Source: Neobacillus mesonae
GTDB lineage: Bacteria > Bacillota > Bacilli > Bacillales > Cytobacillaceae
DNA length: 32,707 nucleotides
NCBI RefSeq assembly: GCF_023715155.1
Contig: NZ_JAMBNQ010000047.1
Location: 1 to 32,707, forward strand
Direction: 5' to 3'
Under the pieces are notes generated by a model. That model was not told where the DNA came from, searched no databases, and saw only the letters and a program-made list of their open reading frames with translations. Shown here one piece after another: positions 15,358-23,797 of this stretch; position 1 is the first letter of the stretch, and the number at the start of each line of letters is the position of its first letter. A program made the position numbers and the translations under genes.

Positions 15358-16079
15358 TTGGAGCTTTCATTTTTAGGATTAATTAATATGCTTTACTCAA
15401 GGTATTCAAATCAGCTTTTAAAAGACGCAATAAAAGGGATTCTTCTATTTCAAGAGGAACAAATAAAACAATTGGAGTTATTATCATCAGACTTAACAAC
15501 ACTTAAACAAGGACCAATTTTTAGTGCATATATCTTTTTAAACGATGCTGCAAGGAACATAGAAATTAAAAAGAGTGCGAGAGTTAATTAAAAAGGCTAA
15601 AGAGTAATTTATTGACGCTCTTGGGGTTTTGGAAGCTAAAGGAAATAAAGATTTTTTTGACTAACAACAGATTGGGGTTATCCAATATTTTATTTCATTA
15701 TGCTGGTTAATAATGCTTAAAAAGGAGGATGCAACCGATTGGTTAGAATTATCATATGAAACTATGGTTTAAATTTAAATAAGTTGAAAATCGAAATACA
15801 TAATGGTAAAGAAAAGTTGAACCAGATTAATGACAAATATTAAAGGAAACTGTTCCTAATAAGAAAGTTTCTGTTGGGCTTGGAATATTGGGATTAGTAC
15901 CTTTAATCCCATGTTTGGCTTTAGTGGGACTAACAGCTCCCAAATCACATGAATATATAATTAAGTTAAAACAAAATGAATACAAAACATTGGAGCAAAA
16001 AGTGTGTAAAGAACAGAAAGTTCATAAAGAAGCAACAGCGTTTAAACACTTATTGATCGAAACGCATGAAGAAATATAA
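15358..16079 (+). pseudogene. Decayed gene for a helical protein with a Gly/Leu-rich hydrophobic segment
   Basis: One protein can be followed through several frames. From 15358 it reads MELSFLGLINMLYSRYS to NIEIKKSAR. It shifts frame near 15580 to ELIKKAKE-stop-FIDALGVLEAKGNKDFFD-stop-QQIGVIQYFISLCW, ending about 15770. It shifts again to GLNLNKLKIEIHNGKEKLNQ, and once more near 15840 to KETVPNKKVSVGLGILGLVP and LALVGLTAPKSHEYI, stopping at 16079. That is at least two in-frame stops and three frameshifts, so no intact product is likely. The full protein would have been about 240 residues, mostly helical, with a hydrophobic segment near residue 180. I do not recognise the family. It is the first gene after the c-di-GMP riboswitch and 34 bases before the WHH nuclease, so it was probably a partner or delivery protein. 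Confidence 0.7.
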
Positions 16080-16113
16080 CTTTTAGTATTTAGATAAAAA
16101 GGTGGGCGAAAAC

Positions 16114-17094
16114 TTGTCGGGCATTAAAAAAACAGGTTCCTTTTTAGGTAAAGTAGTAGGAACTGTTACGGGTGAACCTATAAAATTTATTGGAAAAAAG
16201 TTAAACAATGATTATATACAAGAAATTGGGGATGGAATTAAAAAAGCCACAACAAATACTGGAACAACTCTTGGAAGTATTGCTGAAGGAACATGGAACA
16301 CAGCCTCTGGTTTAATCGATAAAGATGAAGCTAAAAAGGATGAAGGAATAAAGGAACTAAAAAATACCGCTATTCTCACAGCAAAAGGCATGGGACAATC
16401 TATCAAAAGTACATATATAAATGGAAAAGATGTAGTTCAGGGAGTAGTCACTAATGATAAAGACCAGTTAATTAAAGGGGCAAAGGGAATTGGGAAGACA
16501 GTTGCTGTTGCTACCCTTGCTGTTGGAGCATTAGATATGTTGGATGTCATTGACGTTGTAGATATAGACGGAGTAGATAACCATGTTCAAGCCGACACAA
16601 TTGATAGTGATATGGGAAATGCTGATGTAGTAGATACAAATGATATAGTGGGGGATGCAGGAGATGAACACATTCATCATATTGAAACCCGTAATGAAGA
16701 TTTAGCTGGAGAACATCATCCTGTAACGGGTGTTGAGTTTGAATCTAAGGTCGTAACGCTTCCTTCAGGGGTGGTTATTGAGGGCGTTTTTCCAGAGTTT
16801 GAAAGTGAATACACTGCAACTCTTCCAGAATCTATGTATCTTGAAAGTGATGGCACACATTTTTCATATGCAAACGAACAATTAGCAGAAGCAATTAATC
16901 AAAATTCTGAACTTGGTAATGAATTTACTGATTCACAAAGAGCACAAATATTTGGGAATGAAACGCCTGAAGGATATACATGGCATCATAGTGAAGAACC
17001 TGGAAAACTTGAATTGGTAGATAAAGAGGTACATGCAGAGACGGGCCACGATGGCGGAAGAGAGATATGGGGCGGCGGAAGCGAAAACCGTTAA
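16114..17094 (+). CDS. Putative polymorphic toxin with C-terminal WHH-type HNH nuclease
   Basis: A protein of about 326 residues. The N-terminal ~145 residues are repetitive, rich in Gly, Lys and Thr with amphipathic helices (LGKVVGTVTGEPIKFIGKKL, AILTAKGMGQSIKS). An acidic linker with many Asp follows (DVIDVVDIDGVDN). The C-terminal ~130 residues hold EFESKVVTLPSG, EGVFPEF and FSYANEQLAEAI, then the nuclease signature YTWHHSEEPGKLELVDKEVH with TGHDGGREIWGGG. That is the WHH family of the HNH/ENDO VII superfamily, found as tips of bacterial toxins that cut nucleic acid. No signal peptide, LXG or WXG leader is seen. TTG at 16114 is preferred, 8 bases after AAAGGTGG; the frame also allows GTG at 16102. 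Only a 23-codon frame follows, with no clear immunity gene. The nuclease domain is firm; toxin role is inference. Confidence 0.8.
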   Translation: MSGIKKTGSFLGKVVGTVTGEPIKFIGKKLNNDYIQEIGDGIKKATTNTGTTLGSIAEGTWNTASGLIDKDEAKKDEGIKELKNTAILTAKGMGQSIKSTYINGKDVVQGVVTNDKDQLIKGAKGIGKTVAVATLAVGALDMLDVIDVVDIDGVDNHVQADTIDSDMGNADVVDTNDIVGDAGDEHIHHIETRNEDLAGEHHPVTGVEFESKVVTLPSGVVIEGVFPEFESEYTATLPESMYLESDGTHFSYANEQLAEAINQNSELGNEFTDSQRAQIFGNETPEGYTWHHSEEPGKLELVDKEVHAETGHDGGREIWGGGSENR

Positions 17095-17151
17095 AAAACC
17101 TTGCATTTATAGTACAAGAAATAATTATGTGATTCTTGGGAGGGAAATTTA

Positions 17152-17223
17152 TTGAAGGCAAAACTTATAGATGTAATAAAAAAGACCCCATTTAGGTTGG
17201 CTGTTGTAACCAATACCGAATGA
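17152..17223 (+). CDS. Tiny frame after the toxin, possible immunity-gene remnant
   Basis: TTG at 17152 lies 8 bases after a good Shine-Dalgarno GGGAGG (17138-17143), 57 bases behind the nuclease stop. It gives 23 codons, MKAKLIDVIKKTPFRLAVVTNTE, before TGA. The same frame continues NNRKITIYKNDRLPGLCFV to a TAG. The position is where an immunity gene is expected, and the ribosome site implies a real start. Length and the stop suggest a truncated gene. I recognise no family. Confidence 0.35.
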   Translation: MKAKLIDVIKKTPFRLAVVTNTE

Positions 17224-17588
17224 AATAACCGTAAAATAACAATATATAAAAATGACCGTCTTCCTGGACTATGTTTCGTTTAGTAGTACATTAAAAACTA
17301 AAAGCTAAAAGCAAAACGAGCGATGCCTAAAGCAGAGAGGGATATTTACCCATCTGTTGAATAATTGATTACTCATCTCTTTTCCTCCGTTTCTATGTGC
17401 TTGTAAGCCAATAAACTTTTATAAGAGTATTCCTTGTCATCTCAAGTAATTTTGTACTTATAGGATGACAACAATAAATGATGACAAAACTGATTTAAGG
17501 ATTTTAAGTTAAAGAATCAGTAGTGTATTATGACCTTTGAATTTGTAGTATTAGTAGGGTTATCATTTCCCTTTTAACTGGTGAAAAG
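17224..17588. other. Intergenic stretch between the toxin locus and the DUF3231 gene
   Basis: AT-rich with stops in all frames. I see no gene, promoter or RNA that I can support. Confidence 0.5.
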
Positions 17589-17630
17589 AAAAGGAGCTGC
17601 ACTATGGTACAACTCACAATTAGCCCTTTT
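17589..17630 (-). terminator. Possible terminator of the DUF3231 gene
   Basis: On the minus strand AAAAGGGCT can pair with AGCTCCTTTT, with a bulge and a long loop, followed by CTTTTC. The stem overlaps the stop codon of the gene, and the fold is modest. Confidence 0.35.
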
Positions 17631-18637
17631 ATTTCTCTGAACCTTCTACCAGCGATTTTCTGTCAATCGCTTCTGGCTGTTTTTCTAACCAGCCGTGTTT
17701 AACCATAATATTGTAAGAAAGGGCACCTGCCTCCATAGCATGGGTAAATACTTTACTATAGTTTACAATGACATCTGATCTGAGGGTGGAACCTAAAGAT
17801 GCTCCATAATAAGAAAGAGCTGCATTTACTAAAAATCCTGCGTGAAACATGAGTAGTTTATCGGAAAATGGACTTACAGTACAATCAGTAATATCAGCAT
17901 CCCATTTCTCAGGTATGGGTAAATGATCCTGTTGCAGGATAGTATCAAAACTTTCAGCATCCTTCCCAGCTAATTTAACGTTCTTTACCATAAAATGACG
18001 AACTTCTTCCAGCTCCGCCACCTGACTAAAAGCCAGACTCAACGCCTTGATAAATCCAGTTTTCGTTGAACTAAAGAAAAGAGTACTAATTTCTGAACTA
18101 TTTAGTGGTCTTTTGTCCCCAATTAAATTGTCAATGAGCCCTGTTGATTCTATAAGCTTCGCCCCATGGGGTGAAGGAATGGAAGGGACATTTGTAAATT
18201 TTGGCTGATTTTTAGCCAATTCCATTATCTTTTGGAATAATTCCTTAGAAGTTACTGTACATTCAAAAAGATAATCTTGAATGTCTTTTCTCTCTGCGTT
18301 TGTAAAAGCTAAACTGTAGGCCGTTAATCCATGAATTGTCATAATATAGGAGTAAAAAAGTAAAAATTGATCAGAAAACAAACGAGGGGCATTTATATTT
18401 ACGTCATTCTCTGTAAATCCTATTGGAACTTGAAAATCAGCACCTTTTAGGAATTCTGTGATTTTCGTAATATGGCTCTCAGCTAACTGTAATGCGAATT
18501 CTAAAACGGGTTTTATCTCTTTGTTTTCAACAATGTTTAGAAAATACTGCCATACTATCACCCATATATTGAAGCCATAGAGCCGAAACTTCTGCAGCGG
18601 TTAAGGTATTTGTTTTTGTTTTCTCCAAAAATCTCAA
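17629..18637 (-). pseudogene. DUF3231 protein gene with an N-terminal frameshift
   Basis: The long frame (17629-18561) encodes 310 residues with two copies of DUF3231, a helical domain of unknown function common in Bacillus genomes. The first covers about residues 1-130 (EFALQLAESHITKI, FLLFYSYIMTIHGLTAYSLA). The second covers about 150-290 (GFIKALSLAFSQVAELEEV, MFHAGFLVNAALSYYGASLG). The true start is TTG at 18637, 7 bases after AGGAGG. From there it reads KTNTLTAAEVSALWLQYMGDSMAVF, exactly the family's N-terminus, but this is out of frame with the rest; the switch lies near 18550. About a dozen bases seem to be missing between SMAV and KYFLN. The gene is either inactive or carries a sequencing error. 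Its upstream neighbour on the same strand ends 85 bases away. Confidence 0.75.
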
Positions 18638-18722
18638 GGAAATACCTCCTATTTTTCCCATTTGTTGTGTTGAAAATATTTTAGGTATTGGTTATATGGT
18701 ATACAGATAAATCAGATTTTTG

Positions 18723-19190
18723 TTATTTAGACCTTTTGTACCGTTCAAACAGATATTGGAATCCATAAAACAAAAATACCTTAGAAAAGAAATAGAAGAA
18801 AAATTGTAAATGATTAAGCCGAACCAATGTAAAATACTTTATTTTTCTCGCAAATTTGGCGAATGGATAAGCAAAAAGGGCATTACCGATTGCATTAAGT
18901 AGAATAAACTTTACGAACTTTCCATATGACCACTTCATTATCCAAAGTGAAGTAACCAAAAACACACCAATATTAAAAGGAAATTCATTAAAAAAGTATG
19001 AATTTGGTTTATTATAGAAGACCCACCATCTTCGTTTTTTTCCCACTTTTGCATTAATCCCTTCTACCATACCGATAAGGATTGAAACAGGTAAAAATCG
19101 CTTTAAATTTTGTAACCCCATAAAAGGTACTGTTGACAATGCAATGGAGACCATAACAATATTTAAAATCCTTTGAATCTTTTTTGACAT
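18723..19190 (-). CDS. Uncharacterised multi-pass membrane protein
   Basis: A protein of 155 residues that I do not recognise. Hydrophobic segments lie at about 8-25, 33-45, 72-90, 95-112 and 130-148. Basic and aromatic loops lie between (VGKKRRWWVFYNKPNSYFFN; KFARKIKYFTLVRL). The ATG at 19190 is 9 bases after AAAAGG; the ATG three codons upstream has no space for a ribosome site. It reads in the same direction as the broken DUF3231 gene. Four or five spans with an Arg-Trp-Trp motif resemble small Bacillus spore-former membrane proteins, but no function is proposed. Confidence 0.65.
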   Translation of the reverse strand: MSKKIQRILNIVMVSIALSTVPFMGLQNLKRFLPVSILIGMVEGINAKVGKKRRWWVFYNKPNSYFFNEFPFNIGVFLVTSLWIMKWSYGKFVKFILLNAIGNALFAYPFAKFARKIKYFTLVRLNHLQFFFYFFSKVFLFYGFQYLFERYKRSK

Positions 19191-19541
19191 CCATAACATC
19201 CTTTTCCTAAATAGACTAGCTGCCGCTTCCTTGATAAGGTATCCAAAAATAGATCCTGTTATTAAATCCTAATTAGCAAAACGACCTATCTGAGAAGGCG
19301 AGGACGCTTTAGTTACTAAAACAGCTAATCGTTTGGCAATCATTTCATTGGGAATCTTTAAAATCACATGATTATACTAAAAATGTAAATGCCAAATAAC
19401 CTTCCTTTGGTCTATTGATGGAAGGTTTTATTTATTTTAAATATATTCCTTAGATCCTTGGAGGTCGTTCTGTTTCTGTTTTGATAATCTCTATATACAT
19501 TCAAAAATGATCCTGTATCTAATTTTCAAGAAAATGAGGGG
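19191..19541. other. Intergenic stretch with a probable bidirectional terminator
   Basis: The hairpin ACCTTCC/GGAAGGT near 19400-19432 is followed by TTTTATTTATTT on the plus strand and preceded by A-rich sequence. It lies 3' of the Spo0E-like gene and could end it from the minus strand. The rest has no supportable gene; a 32-codon minus-strand frame from GTG 19367 lacks a ribosome site. Confidence 0.45.
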
Positions 19542-19724
19542 TTATTGTTTTGTAGTATTTTCTGACTGTATCTTGTTATGTATATTGAGTAATATATCTA
19601 ACTTTTGACTGCATTGCACAGTTTCGGGGCTGGTAATTCCGTTAAGCTTAGCAACTAATGTTAGTTCACTCTTTTGTTCATTTATTGTTTTTAACAGTAA
19701 TAATTCAAGAAAACACTTGTTCAT
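19542..19724 (-). CDS. Spo0E-like aspartyl-phosphate phosphatase
   Basis: A 60-residue helical protein of the Spo0E family (PF09388). Members remove the phosphate from Spo0A~P and so delay entry into sporulation. The signature is KLNGITSPETVQCSQKLDILL, with the Ser-Gln-x-Leu-Asp core around residues 39-43. The helical hairpin and length match the family. ATG 19724 lies 8 bases after AGGAGG. It is a single gene, convergent with nothing close. Which response regulator it acts on cannot be told from sequence. Confidence 0.85.
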   Translation of the reverse strand: MNKCFLELLLLKTINEQKSELTLVAKLNGITSPETVQCSQKLDILLNIHNKIQSENTTKQ

Positions 19725-20093
19725 TATGATAAACCTCCTGGTATAGTTAGGTACTAATTAACTATTATTATAAATAATTTATCCAATTTTGTTCTAAAAT
19801 TCCACTAAAATTTTTACAAACAAATAAACTTTACAAAGACTTGTGAACATACAAAAGGTAAAGGTACTTGCTTGTATAACGGGCACCATTCCTGAGGAAT
19901 ATAACCTTAGAAAGAAACTCTTTAATTTTGAGGTAAAGATTGGGTCTTGGAGAGATCTTTAAACTTCTAAACGTGGTAGGTTTGTTTAATATGACATCCA
20001 TCGAAAGTTTAAATAGTACAAAGATTTCCTATTGTTTAATAAGGAGTTTCCTGTCTATTTCTGACAATAGTGCAGTAATTAAAAAGAATTTTA
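19725..20093. other. Divergent intergenic region
   Basis: It separates the Spo0E-like gene (minus) from the YitT-family gene (plus). Short AT-rich stretches are present but no gene or RNA can be supported. Confidence 0.4.
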
Positions 20094-20102
20094 TGGTATA
20101 CT
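20094..20102 (+). promoter_or_regulatory. Extended -10 promoter for the YitT-family gene
   Basis: TG-G-TATACT, a good extended -10 box 33 bases before the start codon, with a poor -35. Confidence 0.5.
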
Positions 20103-20134
20103 TTATCACAAAAAAATAGGATGAGAGGAAAGAT

Positions 20135-21007
20135 ATGAGTACAATACAGAAGCAAAAGACGAACAAACTAAGAATGATTTTAAGAGGATTATTAGTTATT
20201 ATTGGGGGATTTATAGCTGCATATGGGCTAGAAACAGTATTAATTCCTAATAGTGTATCAGATGGAGGTGTGACCGGTCTAAGTATTGTTGGTTCAGAAT
20301 TATTTGATTTACCATTAGGAGCTTTAATTGCAATTATCAATATCCCATTTATATGGTTAGGTTATCAGCAAATTGGAAAAACCTTCGCATTTTTTTCGAT
20401 TATCGGAATTGTTTCTCTCTCTGTCGGCACAATTTTGTTTCATCATGCTCCAGCCATTATTAAAGGAGATACACTGTTAATTACTGTTGTTGGTGGTATT
20501 ATCCTGGGTTCTGGGATGGGATTAGCCTTGCGGAATGGCGGTGCATTAGATGGAATTGATATGCTTGCCGTACTGCTATCTAGGAAGTTGCCGTTTGGGA
20601 CAAGTGATTTCATTCTTTTCTTAAATGCGTTTGTTTTTATTATTGTTTCATTCGTATTTGGTCTGCAAGGAGCAATTCTTTCAGCAATTGCTTACTATAT
20701 TGCTTCTAAGGTCATTCACATAGTAGAAGAAGGTTTAAGTGGTTCCAAAACCTTTAAAATTATCACAGCTCAACCCGAATTGATGGTAGGGATTATACGT
20801 GACCGCTTAGGTCGAAGTGCAACATTTAACGAAGTTTATGGAGGGTTTTCCCACGAAAAGTTTAAAGAAATTACCTGTGTTATTAATCGTTTAGAAGAAA
20901 CCAAACTAAAGGAAATTATTAATGAAATTGACCCAAAATCCTTTGTTACTGTCTATGACGTATCAGAAGTAAGGGGAGGTAATTTTAGGAAGAACAATAT
21001 TCATTAG
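20135..21007 (+). CDS. YitT-family membrane protein (DUF161/DUF2179)
   Basis: A 290-residue protein. The N-terminal ~190 residues form a five- to six-span membrane domain with the family pattern GGFIAAYGLETVLIPNSVSD, GGVTGLSIV and GGALDGIDMLA. The C-terminal ~80 residues form a DUF2179 domain (VYGGFSHEKFKEITCVINR, then VTVYDVSEVRGG), probably cytoplasmic and possibly ligand-binding. Start ATG follows GAGAGGAAAG at good spacing. The family is widespread in Bacilli with several paralogues per genome; its transport role is not established. It is monocistronic here. Confidence 0.92.
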   Translation: MSTIQKQKTNKLRMILRGLLVIIGGFIAAYGLETVLIPNSVSDGGVTGLSIVGSELFDLPLGALIAIINIPFIWLGYQQIGKTFAFFSIIGIVSLSVGTILFHHAPAIIKGDTLLITVVGGIILGSGMGLALRNGGALDGIDMLAVLLSRKLPFGTSDFILFLNAFVFIIVSFVFGLQGAILSAIAYYIASKVIHIVEEGLSGSKTFKIITAQPELMVGIIRDRLGRSATFNEVYGGFSHEKFKEITCVINRLEETKLKEIINEIDPKSFVTVYDVSEVRGGNFRKNNIH

Positions 21008-21317
21008 ATAACACTTTGTGGATAGATTAACGGAGCCTAAAGTGAATTGCTGCCCAGCCTCCTATATACATTGCAGAAAGATGGAAGATCAAAAAATAGG
21101 TGTGTATTTATATATCATATATTATTTTTAAAACATCCGAATTTAAAGAAGGAAATCGAAAGAAAGATTTCAGTTTAGATAAATGATGAAAATAGAAGAG
21201 CCCAAATGCAATTTTCTATTCAAAATAGTTCTGACTGTACATAACCTGAATTAAAGTGAAAAAGGAATCGCAATATTTTAGGGTTTTCCCCGGCTTATAA
21301 AAAGGAGCCAAAAAAGG
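21008..21317. other. Intergenic stretch after the YitT-family gene
   Basis: No gene is supported. It leads to the hairpin terminator at 21318. Confidence 0.4.
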
Positions 21318-21347
21318 ACCGGGCGGTTTTTGCCCGGTTTTACTTAC
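21318..21347 (+). terminator. Strong hairpin terminator
   Basis: ACCGGGC pairs perfectly with GCCCGGT around a GGTTTTT-type loop and is followed by TTTACTT. It is 300 bases past the YitT-family stop, so it may end a transcript reading through or a small untranslated RNA. Confidence 0.7.
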
Positions 21348-21468
21348 TTAGGGAGGACCAATTTTATTTCTAAAACTGCAGCTAAAGTATCGCTAATTTC
21401 ACACTAAAAATCCACCTGATTTTAAGGTGAATTGGCCTTGGAACAATCAATTCTTTTAAACAATCTCA

Positions 21469-21858
21469 TTAACTGCAAACTGGAATACAGTCTATTTCTT
21501 GACACTCGCTTCTCCCATCACTGAAATGTATGCTAATCAATCCACTGCCTGCTTCAAACGTTTCAGGAAATGTAAACACATAAGTTTTTGTTGTGTTAGC
21601 CTGTTGAGGAGGATTAAGAGATACTCCATATCCTCGTTCAATAACACAAAAAGATTCAGAAAAGGAACAGGTTTGACACATAGCATTGTCGCCAGCACAT
21701 TCAAAAGATGTTAAACACGGTAACCCAATACAAAAACTTTCTATATCAGAATAAACATTAGTAATGGATATAGTTAAAGTATTTAATAAAAATTCCGTTG
21801 TAATTGTTGTTCCGCTAAAAGGAAATGAAGTTGTTGCCCTACAAGGTACTAATCCCAT
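21469..21858 (-). CDS. Cysteine-rich protein of unknown function
   Basis: A 129-residue protein with ten Cys, many clustered: FCIGLPCLTSFECAGDNAMC, then QTCSFSESFC near the middle, and SECQEIDCIPVC at the end. The rest alternates Thr, Ser and hydrophobic residues as in beta-sandwich proteins (TTITTEFLLNTLTISITNVY). There is no signal peptide. The ATG at 21858 has AGAGGTG 5 bases upstream; the frame is open to 21960 but without a ribosome site. Cys-rich beta proteins without a signal peptide are common among spore surface and appendage proteins, which is a guess here. No family recognised. Confidence 0.6.
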   Translation of the reverse strand: MGLVPCRATTSFPFSGTTITTEFLLNTLTISITNVYSDIESFCIGLPCLTSFECAGDNAMCQTCSFSESFCVIERGYGVSLNPPQQANTTKTYVFTFPETFEAGSGLISIHFSDGRSECQEIDCIPVCS

Positions 21859-22314
21859 ACAAACACCTCTAGTTTTTGCAATTATTATATGAAAAGTTTC
21901 AGAGTTTGTTTGGACAAGGTTTACTAATTTTTGAAAAAGAATAGTGCCTGTACCATGCAATGTTTTTTCTTATTCATTAAACGTTTGATGAACAAAGCAA
22001 GAAAACTAATCAAACGTTTGGTTAAAAGCGGGAAAACCTGCTATATCAATGGTTTAAAGCGGGACAATAGAGCAAGCATGAGACAATAACAAGATAAGAT
22101 AATGATTGGTGTGGGAAGAAAGGGAGGAAGCAGCCTAAACTCTATTCTGGGGGTGAACTTAAAAGCAGAATGGAAAAAAGAGAAAAGAGAAGCATTCTTG
22201 TTTCGCAAGGAGGTAAGAGAATGGGTTTAAGAATGGCATTCCCATAGGTACTTCCATGAGCTTTATTTTATTTTTGATTACAATCTACATCGGTTAAATG
22301 ACCTTTACCAATAA
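21859..22314. repeat. Non-coding stretch with paired CAAACGTTTG-type palindromes
   Basis: TAAACGTTTGA (21978-21988) and CAAACGTTTG (22011-22020) stand 32 bases apart. They are followed by GTTAAAAGCGGGAAAACCTG and a purine-rich stretch like those at 14280-14800. A strong ribosome site AAGGAGGTAAGAG at 22208 precedes an eight-codon frame (ATG 22221). No real gene is supported. Confidence 0.5.
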
Positions 22315-22346
22315 ATTGTATGCAGCACCCTTTTGCTGCATACAAT
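22315..22346 (-). terminator. Perfect 13-bp hairpin downstream of the FUSC-type gene
   Basis: ATTGTATGCAGCA pairs perfectly with TGCTGCATACAAT around a 6-base loop. It sits 38 bases past the stop of the minus-strand gene. The minus-strand T-run after it is weak (TTTATT), so it may be a terminator or a message-stabilising stem. Confidence 0.6.
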
Positions 22347-22384
22347 GACCATTTGTGTCGGTGGTTTGTTAGATGGAAAAGGTG

Positions 22385-22858
22385 TCACGGTTTCCGAAAA
22401 ATGATACGAAACCAAACTAATTGAATAATACACGCTATCGATACTCCAATTAAGGTATCTCTTAACCTGTCTAATGCATAATGTTTGGTTTGATGTTCAA
22501 ATGCAAAAACAAATAAAATCGTAAGGGCAGTCTGATGAAGGACTTTTCTGTCTAATTTTAAATATTTTTCTGCGTAACCCCCTAAAAAGATTAAAATCCC
22601 TAAATTCCATCCATTTATTTTCATATTACTTGCTATCAGAACGGTAACAAATATACCAATAATAGTTCCAATCAAACGCTTTATGGATAAACTAATCGTT
22701 TTTTCGTCTGTTGATTGAAGAGAGAGGATAACCGAAAGCGGAGCTAAATAAGGATGGGAAGAGCCCATTATTTTTGCTAATTCCCAGGATAAAGTACTGC
22801 CTATTGACATATTCCATATTAGAATAGAAATATTATCACCTGGAACGTTATTTTTCAT
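22385..22858 (-). CDS. FUSC/aromatic acid exporter-type membrane protein
   Basis: A 157-residue protein with about five membrane spans. The opening GSTLSWELAKIMGSSHPYLA, then PLSVILSLQSTDEKTISLSI and KRLIGTIIGIFVTVLIAS, matches the N-terminal membrane half of the FUSC/ArAE family. Members export organic acids or have unknown cargo. It ends after the LRDTLIGVSIACIIQLVW span and lacks a large cytoplasmic domain, so it is one of the short family members or a truncated one. ATG 22858 follows AGGAG at 8 bases. Confidence 0.75.
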   Translation of the reverse strand: MKNNVPGDNISILIWNMSIGSTLSWELAKIMGSSHPYLAPLSVILSLQSTDEKTISLSIKRLIGTIIGIFVTVLIASNMKINGWNLGILIFLGGYAEKYLKLDRKVLHQTALTILFVFAFEHQTKHYALDRLRDTLIGVSIACIIQLVWFRIIFRKP

Positions 22859-23334
22859 TTTTTCATCTCCTGCCTATATTTGCTTGCTATTTTTTTTATC
22901 ATTCCAAACATTTATAAATATATAATGAGATTTTTTTGTTTTGGAAGAAAGGGTGTCTAACGAGGAAAGGAACTAGTTCTTTATACATGATTTATTGAAA
23001 TTTCCTGCATTGATGTCTTTAATCCGCCTCATTATAGACAAATTCTTATCTTTTTGAGAAAAGATTTCCCGTGCCTTGGCAGAAAAATTGAACAAGCATA
23101 ACATATGGTATGTGGTATGATAACTAAAGCTCAAAAGTAAGTTACAGTAAATGGATATAACATCTTATGAAAAAGAGGTTAACGAACTTTTGAATTCTCC
23201 TCTTTCTTGGCAGGTCATTGACTTATTGTGGACAAGATTAAAGAGTTTCTCTTAATATAATAAAAATGAGATTATACACGTGTTGTGGCTTTAGTTTTAA
23301 TGATGGTGATTAACAAACAAAAGGGTGATTAGGA
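22859..23334. other. Intergenic stretch upstream of the GerPF-like gene
   Basis: AT-rich, with no gene, RNA or clear promoter that I can support. Confidence 0.4.
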
Positions 23335-23583
23335 ATGGCTTTAAATATTAATATAGGTACAATTAACGTGAATACACCACAGCAAAACGGAGTAGTTTTT
23401 GTCGGCCAAAATATTGTAACTGGGATGGATGCCAATATGAAAAGTAATTCAGCACATGGAGGCACATTTGGACTTTTTGACATTGTAACCAAAAACTATA
23501 ACATTAATTTGGATAACTTCGAACTTGCAGATGGCAATATTAATGATCAAAATATAAAAACGAATTCTGGGAATAATATTTAA
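23335..23583 (+). CDS. GerPF/GerPA-like spore protein
   Basis: An 82-residue protein beginning MALNINIGTINVNTPQQNGV, with VVFVGQNIVTGMDANMKSNS and GTFGLFDIVTKNYN. GerPA/GerPF proteins (PF10676) are small proteins with this arrangement: an N-terminal beta strand INI-x-INV, then V-x-F/V-G-x-N, then an Asn/Ser/Gly-rich part with G-x-F/N. They sit in the spore coat and help germinants pass inward. Single copies outside gerP operons, such as ypzD, are known in Bacillus. Ribosome site AAAGGGTGA precedes the ATG. The C-terminal Asn/Asp-rich tail is longer than usual. Family call is moderate. Confidence 0.6.
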   Translation: MALNINIGTINVNTPQQNGVVFVGQNIVTGMDANMKSNSAHGGTFGLFDIVTKNYNINLDNFELADGNINDQNIKTNSGNNI

Positions 23584-23613
23584 AATACAAAAAACGGGGT
23601 TAAATATTATATT

Positions 23614-23671
23614 AAAAGAAGATAGTCCCTTAAATAAAATGGACTGCCTTCTTTTATTTTCTTTTTCCAAT
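23614..23671 (+). terminator. Rho-independent terminator of the GerPF-like gene
   Basis: AAAAGAAG-A-TAGTCC pairs with GGACT-G-CCTTCTTTT, two helices with a small internal mismatch, followed by ATTTTCTTTTT. It may also serve minus-strand transcripts. Confidence 0.7.
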
Positions 23672-23797
23672 GTTGAATACCAAATGGACGGTTCGGCCTG
23701 CTAAGCATGTACTGATTCCTCTCCAATAACCCCAACTTACATCGCAAAGAAGTAAATTTTATCCCCTCGTGTAACTTCTTATTGGTTCCCTCCCAAA

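Noticed and set aside
19269..19367. 32-codon minus-strand frame upstream of the membrane protein
   Set aside because: It reads plausibly but has no ribosome site, ends in a stop and has no known relatives; not enough to call a gene.
22208..22247. Eight-codon frame with a strong ribosome site (ATG 22221)
   Set aside because: Too short, and no gene follows on the same strand; the AGGAGG may be part of the purine-rich repeat.
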